Source: DATAYF01 sp036272735
Lineage (GTDB): Bacteria > Chloroflexota > Ktedonobacteria > Ktedonobacterales > Ktedonobacteraceae
Reading direction: 5' to 3'
Length of the DNA stretch: 10,565 nucleotides
Assembly: GCA_036272735.1 (NCBI GenBank)
Contig: DATAYF010000221.1
Coordinates: 1 to 10,565 of the forward strand
The notes under the pieces are model-generated. The model searched no databases and was not told the DNA's origin. It saw nothing but the letters and a program-made list of their open reading frames with translations. The stretch's first letter is position 1. The number at the start of each line of letters is the position of its first letter. Positions 1 to 5,642 of this stretch are shown piece after piece. Both the position numbers and the translations under genes were made by a program.

Positions 1-558
1 CCTATCTTTCCCTATTTTTTGAGCAGCGATAGCGTATCGTTCGACACTCTTACCTGCCCAAGCGTGCTTATATACCAACTTCTCTACTCCTTTACCGATC
101 CGGCTGAGCACCGCTTCTGTTTCCTTACGAACCAGATAAAGCTTCTTGAGAAAATCAAGGGTGCGCTCCCAGGCTTTGACCGAACATACTTTAGCGAACC
201 AGTTAGCGGGGTTGTTCTTCGTCAGTGCAATGTTCGCAAGCTCTAACAGATCACGTAAGTGACCTTCACGGATAAGCTTCTTGTAGCGGTTCGTCTTAGC
301 TATTACCCAGAAATCCGAACCAGTGATTAAGTTTTTGATCGCCGCAGGCAATTCTATAGAATTGTTGCCGTTACCTTCGGCTTTTTTTTCTGCTATTGTG
401 CGGCTTACTCGCAGTAGAGCCCATGAGGCAGAGCGTAGCTTGCAAAAAAGGTTATCGTGATGAAGCGTTTGAAGCGCATTCTTGTTGCGTTGCAAGGTTA
501 TTGATAGTCCTCTGAAGAGTAAGTATCGTGAGCAGGCGTTTGAAGAAATGTAGTACAT
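1..558 (-). CDS. Unrecognised protein, partial, runs off the left edge
   Basis: The minus strand is open from an ATG at 558-556 to the window edge with no stop (186 codons), so the C-terminus lies outside. I do not recognise the family. The part from about position 420 leftwards reads like real protein: a Lys/Glu/Gly/Asn-rich stretch (TIAEKKAEGNGNNSIELP) resembling a linker, then a helical, basic, Leu/Lys-rich region containing SDFWVIAKTNRYKKLIREG, NPANWFAKVCSVKAWERTL and HAWAGKSVERYAIAA. Several regularly placed Trp and Lys/Arg residues suggest a nucleic-acid-binding or replication/plasmid-type protein, but that is a guess. The N-terminal third (420-558) overlaps a degenerate tandem repeat and looks unlike protein, and the ATG has no evident ribosome site. 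The true start is therefore uncertain (TTG at 495-493 or 351-349 are alternatives), and the gene may be a 5'-disrupted remnant. Confidence 0.5.
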   Translation of the reverse strand, partial: MYYISSNACSRYLLFRGLSITLQRNKNALQTLHHDNLFCKLRSASWALLRVSRTIAEKKAEGNGNNSIELPAAIKNLITGSDFWVIAKTNRYKKLIREGHLRDLLELANIALTKNNPANWFAKVCSVKAWERTLDFLKKLYLVRKETEAVLSRIGKGVEKLVYKHAWAGKSVERYAIAAQKIGKDR

Positions 559-705
559 AAGGCTGGACTAGCGCTGTTGGTAGTGCCTCCAAAAAACGTA
601 TCCCGATGAAGCGTTTGAAAGAAGCTTCAGGAAGTTGCAAAATAACATGGAGCAAGAAGAAGCACGGAAGCATTTGGGACAAGAGGACGCAGCCTTCAAG
701 ACTGG
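453..705 (+). repeat. Three degenerate tandem copies of a roughly 71-75 bp unit
   Basis: A motif of the form TATCGTGATGAAGCGTTTGAA begins at 453 and recurs as diverged versions at 524 (TATCGTGAGCAGGCGTTTGAA) and 599 (TATCCCGATGAAGCGTTTGAA), giving spacings of 71 and 75 bp. Copies one and three also share a downstream GTTGCAA block (near 490 and 634). The third copy continues into the 88-bp element that recurs at 9632. The units carry stops in every plus frame when read across, so I treat the array as non-coding or as decayed coding sequence. Confidence 0.6.
618..705 (+). repeat. 88-bp direct repeat, left copy
   Basis: This segment aligns with 9632-9720 in the same orientation with about 13 differences including a one-base indel, roughly 85% identity by hand alignment. 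Shared blocks include AAAGAAGCTTCAG, AGTTGCAA, GGAGCAAGAAGA, GCACGGAAGC and GCAAGACTGG (CAAGACTGG here). The copy sits immediately left of a long perfect hairpin and about 0.6 kb left of the sugar operon. No coding function is apparent. Confidence 0.8.
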
Positions 706-718
706 CTTGCTTCAAGCA

Positions 719-784
719 GAAAGGCTCACTCCGTGCAATGGAAAATTATGAAGGTGACTTTCCATTGCACGGAGTGAGCCTTTC
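719..784. repeat. Perfect inverted repeat, 26-bp arms, 14-nt loop
   Basis: Positions 719-744 are the exact reverse complement of 759-784, leaving a 14-nt loop (745-758). The arms contain GGCTCACTCCGTGCAATGG on the left. Twelve bases of the right arm (759-770) are repeated directly at 781-792. There is no T-run after the stem, so it is not a standard Rho-independent terminator. It may be part of a mobile non-coding repeat or a structured RNA. Confidence 0.85.
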
Positions 785-1242
785 CATTGCACACGGCCCA
801 TTTCCAGGAGATGGACCGCGCGCGGGTCCTGGCTGGCTAGCAGTGCAAAAGAGCCTCGCCAACCCGGCAATACATTGTAACGGCTTCTGTAAACGCTTCA
901 TGGTGGAGAGCTTCTCGTTTTTTGGGAGAGGGCAGCAGAATCTTTCACTGAAGGTGCTGCTCTCTCGGCTCTTTCCAGACAAGAGATGGAGCCCGTATTT
1001 CCTCTTTTCACTCTGATGCCTGCTTATTTTTCCTGCTCTGGCGATGTTCGGACTCCTCTTCGTATCCTGTTTGTGGCTCTTGTGACTCGCCTTCACGTCC
1101 TGCTTGTTTTTCGTCCAGTGCCAGCTCCTCACGGCATTTTTTGAAGGGAGTACAACTCTCTTGAATACCAATAACAGGTATTTTTTGAAGGGGCAATCTG
1201 ACAAACCTCCCATAATCCCGCAACGCAATTTATCGCAGAGGA
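785..1242. other. Gene-free stretch left of the regulator
   Basis: I see no credible gene here. Open frames on both strands have biased, low-information translations and no ribosome sites, and some run across the hairpin at 719-784. Besides the hairpin at 926-966 the stretch contains a short GC-rich near-palindrome (about 812-828, GGACC...GGTCC) and two copies of ATTTTTTGAAGGG about 45 bp apart (around 1136 and 1180). It is best described as intergenic repeat-derived DNA. Confidence 0.6.
926..966. repeat. Inverted repeat, 12-bp arms with one mismatch
   Basis: GAGAGGGCAGCA at 926-937 pairs with TGCTGCTCTCTC at 955-966, with one G-T pair and a 17-nt loop. The hairpin is in the non-coding stretch left of the regulator and is followed by mixed sequence rather than a T-run, so a terminator role is not supported. 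Confidence 0.6.
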
Positions 1243-1271
1243 TTGACAGGAGGAAGAAAATTACTTATACT
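1243..1271 (+). promoter_or_regulatory. Sigma70-type promoter of the GntR gene
   Basis: A perfect -35 TTGACA (1243-1248) is separated by 17 bp from a near-consensus -10 TATACT (1266-1271). The regulator start codon lies 48 bp further on, leaving a short 5' leader. It is the best-matching promoter in the window. The -10 box is part of an inverted repeat, which suggests control by a repressor. Confidence 0.75.
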
Positions 1272-1294
1272 GATATAGTGATCACATCAGTATA
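1266..1294. promoter_or_regulatory. Operator-like inverted repeat over the -10 box
   Basis: TATACTGAT at 1266-1274 is inverted at 1286-1294 (ATCAGTATA) with an 11-nt centre that itself contains the 8-bp palindrome GTGATCAC (1278-1285). Its overlap with the -10 element and probable transcription start fits a repressor site. Autoregulation by the GntR-family protein just downstream is the natural inference, but the site has not been matched to a known family consensus. Confidence 0.5.
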
Positions 1295-1318
1295 TCAATT
1301 CTGAAAGAGGGGCATACC

Positions 1319-2029
1319 GTGGTTGAGGTATCCCGTCAGCGCTTGAGTGACCAGGTCGCGCAACATTTACGCGAAATGATCATCGAAGGAGAGATTATCA
1401 CCGGCCAGGCATTACCATCTGAGCGCAAACTAGCCGAACAATTCGGCGTCAGTTCCGTCGTGATTCGCGAGGCACTCAAAACGCTGAGTGTCAACGGACT
1501 GGTGGAGATACGCCATGGGGCCGGTTCATTTGTCACCACACCGGATCAGTGGCGTGTCACTGAACCCATCGCGACCCTTATTCGTAGCGGACAGGCTGAC
1601 CTGCTGCACGTCGTAGAGACGCGCGCGGTCATCGAGACCGAGATCAGTGCACTGGCTGCTATGCGTCATAGCGAGTCCGAACTTCAGGCGCTCGACACAA
1701 CTCTGGCACGGATGGTGGACACGCAACACGACCCGGTAGCGTTTAGTGCTGCGGACATGGGATTTCATCGTGCCCTCGCTGCGAGTGCCGGCAATCCAGT
1801 GCTGGCGCTCGTCCTGCAACCACTGCTGGGGCCTATTCTCACTCTGATGTTACGCGGAACACGCATCGCCGAAGCCAGATCACGGTCGATCGAAGAGCAC
1901 CAACGCATTCGCGCCGCGATCGTCACACACGATCCAGAGGCGGCACGCGCTGCGATGCAACTGCATATGGAGACCAGCCGTGAGGAGGTCCGAAAGCTGC
2001 AACAGGCGCTCGCCAGGGACGAAACTTGA
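1319..2029 (+). CDS. GntR/FadR-family transcriptional regulator
   Basis: A 236-residue DNA-binding regulator. Residues about 5-75 form the GntR winged helix-turn-helix, with the typical run from SDQVAQHLREMI through LPSERKLAEQFGVS and VIREALKTL to the wing at EIRHGAGSFV. Residues about 90-225 form an FCD-type all-helical effector domain. Its usual metal ligands are visible as Asp146 and His150 (DMGFH), His194 (EEH) and His216 (QLHM), so a sugar-acid or other carboxylate ligand with bound metal is plausible from family knowledge. The start is GTG at 1319, six bases after an AGAGGGG ribosome site. It is transcribed from the promoter at 1243 and lies 268 bp upstream of the transporter, same strand. 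Inferred role: local regulator of the sugar operon and of itself. The length is normal for the family. Confidence 0.92.
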   Translation: MVEVSRQRLSDQVAQHLREMIIEGEIITGQALPSERKLAEQFGVSSVVIREALKTLSVNGLVEIRHGAGSFVTTPDQWRVTEPIATLIRSGQADLLHVVETRAVIETEISALAAMRHSESELQALDTTLARMVDTQHDPVAFSAADMGFHRALAASAGNPVLALVLQPLLGPILTLMLRGTRIAEARSRSIEEHQRIRAAIVTHDPEAARAAMQLHMETSREEVRKLQQALARDET

Positions 2030-2297
2030 GCGCCACACCACCTGACCACCTGGCAAGGGGTGGCAACAGGACATAGATTAAAGCATCCTAATATTCATAT
2101 GAACATTGACGTTATCTTGACCGCAGAACATGACGTTTACATGTGCAACTGCACATGTAAACCGGGATGATGGAAAGGGAGAAGCAAAAAACCTCACAAA
2201 CGTGACCAGAGGAGGGAGCACAAAGGCATGAACTCAAAGACGAGTCTGGGTAAGATTATCCCCAGGCAACATGCAATGTATAAAGGAGAGGTGCCCT
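2030..2297 (+). promoter_or_regulatory. Regulatory gap between regulator and transporter operon
   Basis: This 268-bp gap probably holds the operon promoter. Candidate -35 boxes are TTGACG (2106-2111) and TTGACC (2117-2122), but neither has a convincing -10 at standard spacing; the -10 position for the second would fall inside the palindrome at 2135-2162. A 10-bp palindrome TTCATATGAA occurs at 2094-2103. No clear terminator follows the regulator gene, so some read-through into the operon is possible. Confidence 0.5.
2135..2162. promoter_or_regulatory. 28-bp palindrome, probable operator of the sugar operon
   Basis: GTTTACATGTGCA (2135-2147) and its exact reverse complement (2150-2162) flank a 2-nt centre. 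Such a long, tightly spaced perfect palindrome just ahead of a sugar transporter is typical of a dimeric repressor site. It does not resemble the inverted repeat at the regulator's own promoter, so either the same protein reads two different sites or a second regulator is involved. A short RNA hairpin is an alternative. Confidence 0.65.
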
Positions 2298-2314
2298 ATG
2301 CATACGATCACTGA
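2228..2314 (+). CDS. Possible 28-residue leader peptide
   Basis: An ATG at 2228 follows a very strong ribosome site (GGAGGGAG, 2211-2218) by nine bases and opens a 28-codon frame, starting MNSKTSLGKI, that ends with TGA at 2312-2314. It overlaps the permease start at 2298 in another frame, so its translation would carry ribosomes across the permease ribosome site. The peptide resembles nothing I know. It may be a coupling leader, or the strong site may be fortuitous. Confidence 0.35.
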   Translation: MNSKTSLGKIIPRQHAMYKGEVPYAYDH

Positions 2315-3257
2315 GCAAGCACCAGGACAACAACGTACCAGACGCGCACGTGTGCAACGGAGCAATCGACTACGGCGGCGTGAGGAAATGCTTGGCTATC
2401 TGTTTGCCTCGCCCATTATAATCGGTATACTTACCCTTGCTGCTTATCCGTTTCTGGCAAGCTTTTACTACAGTTTTACCGATTATAATATCATCCAGCC
2501 ACCATATTGGACCGGCCTCCAGAACTATCACGATCTGCTTGCCGATCCGCTCTTCTGGCTCAGCCTGAAGAATACACTGATCTATAGCGCTGTTGTCATT
2601 CCGCTCAACTTGATCTGTGCGTTGGGACTCGCCGTGCTACTCAAACAAAAATTACGCACCATCGGCTTTTTCCGCGCGCTGGTCTACTTGCCTTCCGTCA
2701 TACCGACGGTGGCCGCGACCATCTTATGGCTCTGGATTCTGAATCCGCAATACGGGGTGCTGAACAATCTCTTGGGCAGTATCGGGATTTCAGGACCGGA
2801 CTGGATCAACAATCCCGCCTGGACCAAACCTTCCTTGATATTAATGAGCTTATGGGGCATTGGTCCCTCGGCTATCATTTTTCTGGCCGGTCTGCAAGAC
2901 ATCCCCGATACACTCTACGAGGCCGCCCGCATCGACGGGGCCGGGCGCATCGCCTGCTTCCGCTTCATTACCATTCGGCTGGTCACACCTACGCTCTTCT
3001 TTAATCTGGTGCTGGGCGTCATCGGCACACTCCAGACCTTCAATGAGCCATATATCTTCGGAAGCAACGGCGGTGGGCCAGAAAACAGCATCTTGATGTA
3101 TGTGGTGTACCTCTACCAGACAGCATTCAGAGATTTTCAGATGGGGTATGCATCGGCCATGAGTATCATTTTATTTATCATTATCCTGGCACTCACCCTT
3201 CTGGTCACCACAACGTCACGGCGCTGGGTCTACTACGAAGCAGGTCAGCCGAAATAA
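2298..3257 (+). CDS. ABC sugar transporter permease, MalF/UgpA type
   Basis: Inner-membrane permease of 319 residues, one half of the channel of a CUT1-family carbohydrate importer. The N-terminus is a basic cytoplasmic tail (residues 1-30, rich in Arg), followed by about six hydrophobic segments, the first near residues 32-55. The EAA loop that docks the ATPase is seen as EAARIDGAG at residues 208-216. The chosen start is ATG at 2298, seven bases after AAGGAGAGG (2282-2290). An in-frame ATG at 2271 lies upstream of that ribosome site and is less likely. The next permease follows after 10 bp. The substrate cannot be read from the sequence; the neighbouring GH36 enzyme points to alpha-galactosides. 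Confidence 0.93.
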   Translation: MHTITEQAPGQQRTRRARVQRSNRLRRREEMLGYLFASPIIIGILTLAAYPFLASFYYSFTDYNIIQPPYWTGLQNYHDLLADPLFWLSLKNTLIYSAVVIPLNLICALGLAVLLKQKLRTIGFFRALVYLPSVIPTVAATILWLWILNPQYGVLNNLLGSIGISGPDWINNPAWTKPSLILMSLWGIGPSAIIFLAGLQDIPDTLYEAARIDGAGRIACFRFITIRLVTPTLFFNLVLGVIGTLQTFNEPYIFGSNGGGPENSILMYVVYLYQTAFRDFQMGYASAMSIILFIIILALTLLVTTTSRRWVYYEAGQPK

Positions 3258-3267
3258 GGAGAGATCG

Positions 3268-4149
3268 ATGAGTATTCGGACACTATCAACCGCGCACGAC
3301 CACAAACGTCCCTTACTTGAGCAAGAACGGATGATACGCGCCTCGACATTCGTTGTTCTGATTATCCTGAGTTGCATCCTGCTCTTCCCTATAGCCTGGA
3401 TGCTGAGCACGTCGCTCAAATTACCCAGTGATGTCTTTAGGATTCCCATACAGTGGTTCCCACATCCGATCGCCTGGGGCAACTACCCACAGGCCATCCA
3501 GGACTTTCCTTTCTGGACCTTCCTGGGAAATACGTTGTTCTATTGTATTAGCGATACCATTATCGTCGTTGCGACCTCGGCGATATCCGCGTACGCATTC
3601 GCTCGTTTGCGCTGGCGTGGCCGCGAGGTGGTCTTTGTGCTCATGCTGGCAACGATGATGATCCCATTCCCCGTCACGATGATCCCGACCTACCTGATCT
3701 TCAAGTGGTTAGGCTGGTTGAACTCATTCAAACCATTGATCCTTCCCGATCTTACGGCGAGCCCTTTCTATGTCTTTCTGCTACGACAGTTCTTCCTGAC
3801 CATTCCGAACGAGTTGAGCGAAGCCGCATTTATCGATGGTGCCAGCCATCTGCGCGTCTTCTGGCAAGTCATGCTCCCTTTGGCCAAGCCAGCGCTCCTG
3901 GTCGTGGCCATCTTCACCTTCACGTCGGATTGGAATAACTTCCTTGGACCTCTGATCTATTTGAACGATCAGTCGAAATATACGCTGGCACTGGGTCTGC
4001 AAGCATTCCAGGGTTCACAATGGCATGGAGCCCATTATGAACTGATGATGGCAGCGGCGCTATTAATGACGCTACCAATGGTGGTACTCTTTTTTGTCGC
4101 ACAAAAATATTTTGTGCAGGGCATTACGATGACCGGGTCCAAAGGCTAA
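3268..4149 (+). CDS. ABC sugar transporter permease, MalG/UgpE type
   Basis: Second channel subunit of the carbohydrate importer, 293 residues. It has a first membrane segment near residues 27-50 (FVVLIILSCILLFPIAW), about six segments in total, and the EAA loop EAAFIDGAS at residues 185-193 followed by the typical LPLAKPAL. The shared pattern with the preceding gene is that of a MalF/MalG pair. The ribosome site AAGGAGAG overlaps the preceding stop codon (3255-3257) and lies four bases before the ATG, so the two permeases are translationally linked. No ATP-binding subunit is encoded next to them, which implies use of a shared ATPase from elsewhere in the genome. Confidence 0.93.
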   Translation: MSIRTLSTAHDHKRPLLEQERMIRASTFVVLIILSCILLFPIAWMLSTSLKLPSDVFRIPIQWFPHPIAWGNYPQAIQDFPFWTFLGNTLFYCISDTIIVVATSAISAYAFARLRWRGREVVFVLMLATMMIPFPVTMIPTYLIFKWLGWLNSFKPLILPDLTASPFYVFLLRQFFLTIPNELSEAAFIDGASHLRVFWQVMLPLAKPALLVVAIFTFTSDWNNFLGPLIYLNDQSKYTLALGLQAFQGSQWHGAHYELMMAAALLMTLPMVVLFFVAQKYFVQGITMTGSKG

Positions 4150-4270
4150 TGCACCGGGAGCAGTTCATACCTCCTCCGATCATCGCTATATCAGACGCAG
4201 CTATTTGATCGTCAATTATCACAGGATGTCGCAGACAGACACCCACGGCTGCACAGAAGGAGCTCTTATC

Positions 4271-5617
4271 ATGCATACTACCGTGTATACGCAACGTCGT
4301 TTCAACACTTTTGCGCTCTGTGAACTCTTCCTTGTTCTGATTATGCTTGCCAGTACTCTCCTTGCCGGATGTGGAGGCAGCAGTAGCGACGTGAATGCGA
4401 AGCTCACCTACTGGCATTTGTGGCCGGACAAATTCTACGGCGGAATTCAGAATAACCTGGTCAAAACGTTCAATCAGACAAAGCCTGGCTTCACGGTAAC
4501 GCCACAGGCGCAAGGTGACACCAGCAAGTTTCTGGCCGCCGTCTCAGCCGGAGACCCACCCGATGTGTATATGGTACCAAGCGGTCCGATCCAGCTGGCA
4601 GTACAGGGTGCGCTCATGCCGCTGGACAACTATATTAAAAACTCGAAAGTGATCAAGCAATCGGACTTCTGGCCCGGGGCCTGGGCATCATGTACATATA
4701 AAGGTCATGTCTATTGTATTCCCTATGTGTTTGACTCCTTTGCGCTGTTCTGGAACAAGGATCTCTTTAAAGCAGCAGGCCTCGATCCAAATAAGCCACC
4801 GACAACATGGTCCGAGCTGGAGACGTATTCGAAGCAACTGACGAAGTACGATAGTAAAGGCAACATTACTCAACTGGGCTTCGCGCCCTGGATTGGTGCA
4901 ACTTCAGCCTCTGAGTGGCCGATGTGGGCAGATGGTGGTCAGATGTGGAATTATCAGAGCGGGCAACCCACGATGACGCAACCTGGCGATGTGGCTGGTC
5001 TGCAATGGGAGGTCAACTGGGCCAAGGAGTTCGGAGGCTATGACAAGCTTCAACGTTTCAACAGTTCCTTTAGCGGCAATACGAATTTCCTCGGACAGAA
5101 GGTCGCCATGTGGGTGGGGGAATCATATTATCTGTCATCGCTCCAGCAGTATGAGCCAAATGTGAACTTTGGCGTAGCGTCCTTTGGCGTGCCCCGGCCC
5201 GATGCATCACATCCCTATATCGATGGATCTGTCGACGGCAATATGCTCGCCATTCCAACTGGCTCCAAACATCCTGACCAGGCCTGGAAGTTTATTGAGT
5301 GGAACGCGACAACTGGCGTCCGTAGCTGGGTGACCCAAGAAGGCGACCTTTCCGCCCGTAAGGCCGATATTAATGTGCAGCCAACTGTTCTGAAAGAGTC
5401 CTATCGTAGTGACTACGCCATCTTCGCGAAATTGCTCAGTGGACCAAACGTCTACTTTGACCAGGGAAGCCCGGTCGATCTGTACTACGCCCAGGAGCGC
5501 GACTCTCAATTTGATCTCGCTCGTCGTGGTGCCCAGTCTCCACAGCAAGCGCTACAAACGCTGCAAAGTGGCGTCCAGAGTCAACTCAAGAAGGCGCTCG
5601 CCCACTTTCATGGATAG
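4271..5617 (+). CDS. Sugar ABC transporter substrate-binding lipoprotein
   Basis: Extracytoplasmic solute-binding protein of 448 residues, family 1 (SBP_bac_1). Residues 1-33 form a signal peptide with a basic start and a hydrophobic core, ending in the lipobox LLAGC with Cys34 as the lipidation site; a Gly/Ser linker follows. The mature protein begins with LTYWHLW and carries the typical GDPPDVYMV segment, the VYCIPYVFDSFALFWNKDLF hinge-side strand and many Trp residues expected in a sugar cleft. The start is ATG 4271, eight bases after GAAGGAG (4256-4262); a TTG at 4205 is in frame but would put 22 residues before a complete signal peptide. It lies 121 bp after the permease pair, in a gap with no strong promoter that I can see. 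The ligand is inferred to be an alpha-galactoside. Confidence 0.93.
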   Translation: MHTTVYTQRRFNTFALCELFLVLIMLASTLLAGCGGSSSDVNAKLTYWHLWPDKFYGGIQNNLVKTFNQTKPGFTVTPQAQGDTSKFLAAVSAGDPPDVYMVPSGPIQLAVQGALMPLDNYIKNSKVIKQSDFWPGAWASCTYKGHVYCIPYVFDSFALFWNKDLFKAAGLDPNKPPTTWSELETYSKQLTKYDSKGNITQLGFAPWIGATSASEWPMWADGGQMWNYQSGQPTMTQPGDVAGLQWEVNWAKEFGGYDKLQRFNSSFSGNTNFLGQKVAMWVGESYYLSSLQQYEPNVNFGVASFGVPRPDASHPYIDGSVDGNMLAIPTGSKHPDQAWKFIEWNATTGVRSWVTQEGDLSARKADINVQPTVLKESYRSDYAIFAKLLSGPNVYFDQGSPVDLYYAQERDSQFDLARRGAQSPQQALQTLQSGVQSQLKKALAHFHG

Positions 5618-5642
5618 CAACTATCAATCAGGAGAATAGTTG

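Noticed and set aside
19..246. 75-codon plus-strand frame
   Set aside because: It is antisense to the better-supported minus-strand frame at 1-558 and has no ribosome site or protein-like pattern.
453..705. CRISPR array
   Set aside because: There are only three strongly diverged units without constant-length spacers, and no cas gene is nearby.
719..784. Rho-independent terminator
   Set aside because: The stem is too long, is not followed by a T-run, and no intact gene ends just upstream.
606..1016. 136-codon plus-strand frame
   Set aside because: It runs through the 88-bp repeat and the perfect hairpin; the translation is repeat-derived and lacks domain features.
746..1228. 160-codon minus-strand frame
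   Set aside because: It crosses one hairpin arm and low-information sequence, has no ribosome site, and its basic, patchy translation resembles no family.
2271..2297. Earlier ATG for the first permease
   Set aside because: The ribosome site AAGGAGAGG lies downstream of it and serves ATG 2298.
4205..4270. N-terminal extension of the binding lipoprotein from a TTG
   Set aside because: It would place 22 residues before a complete lipoprotein signal peptide; ATG 4271 has its own well-spaced ribosome site.
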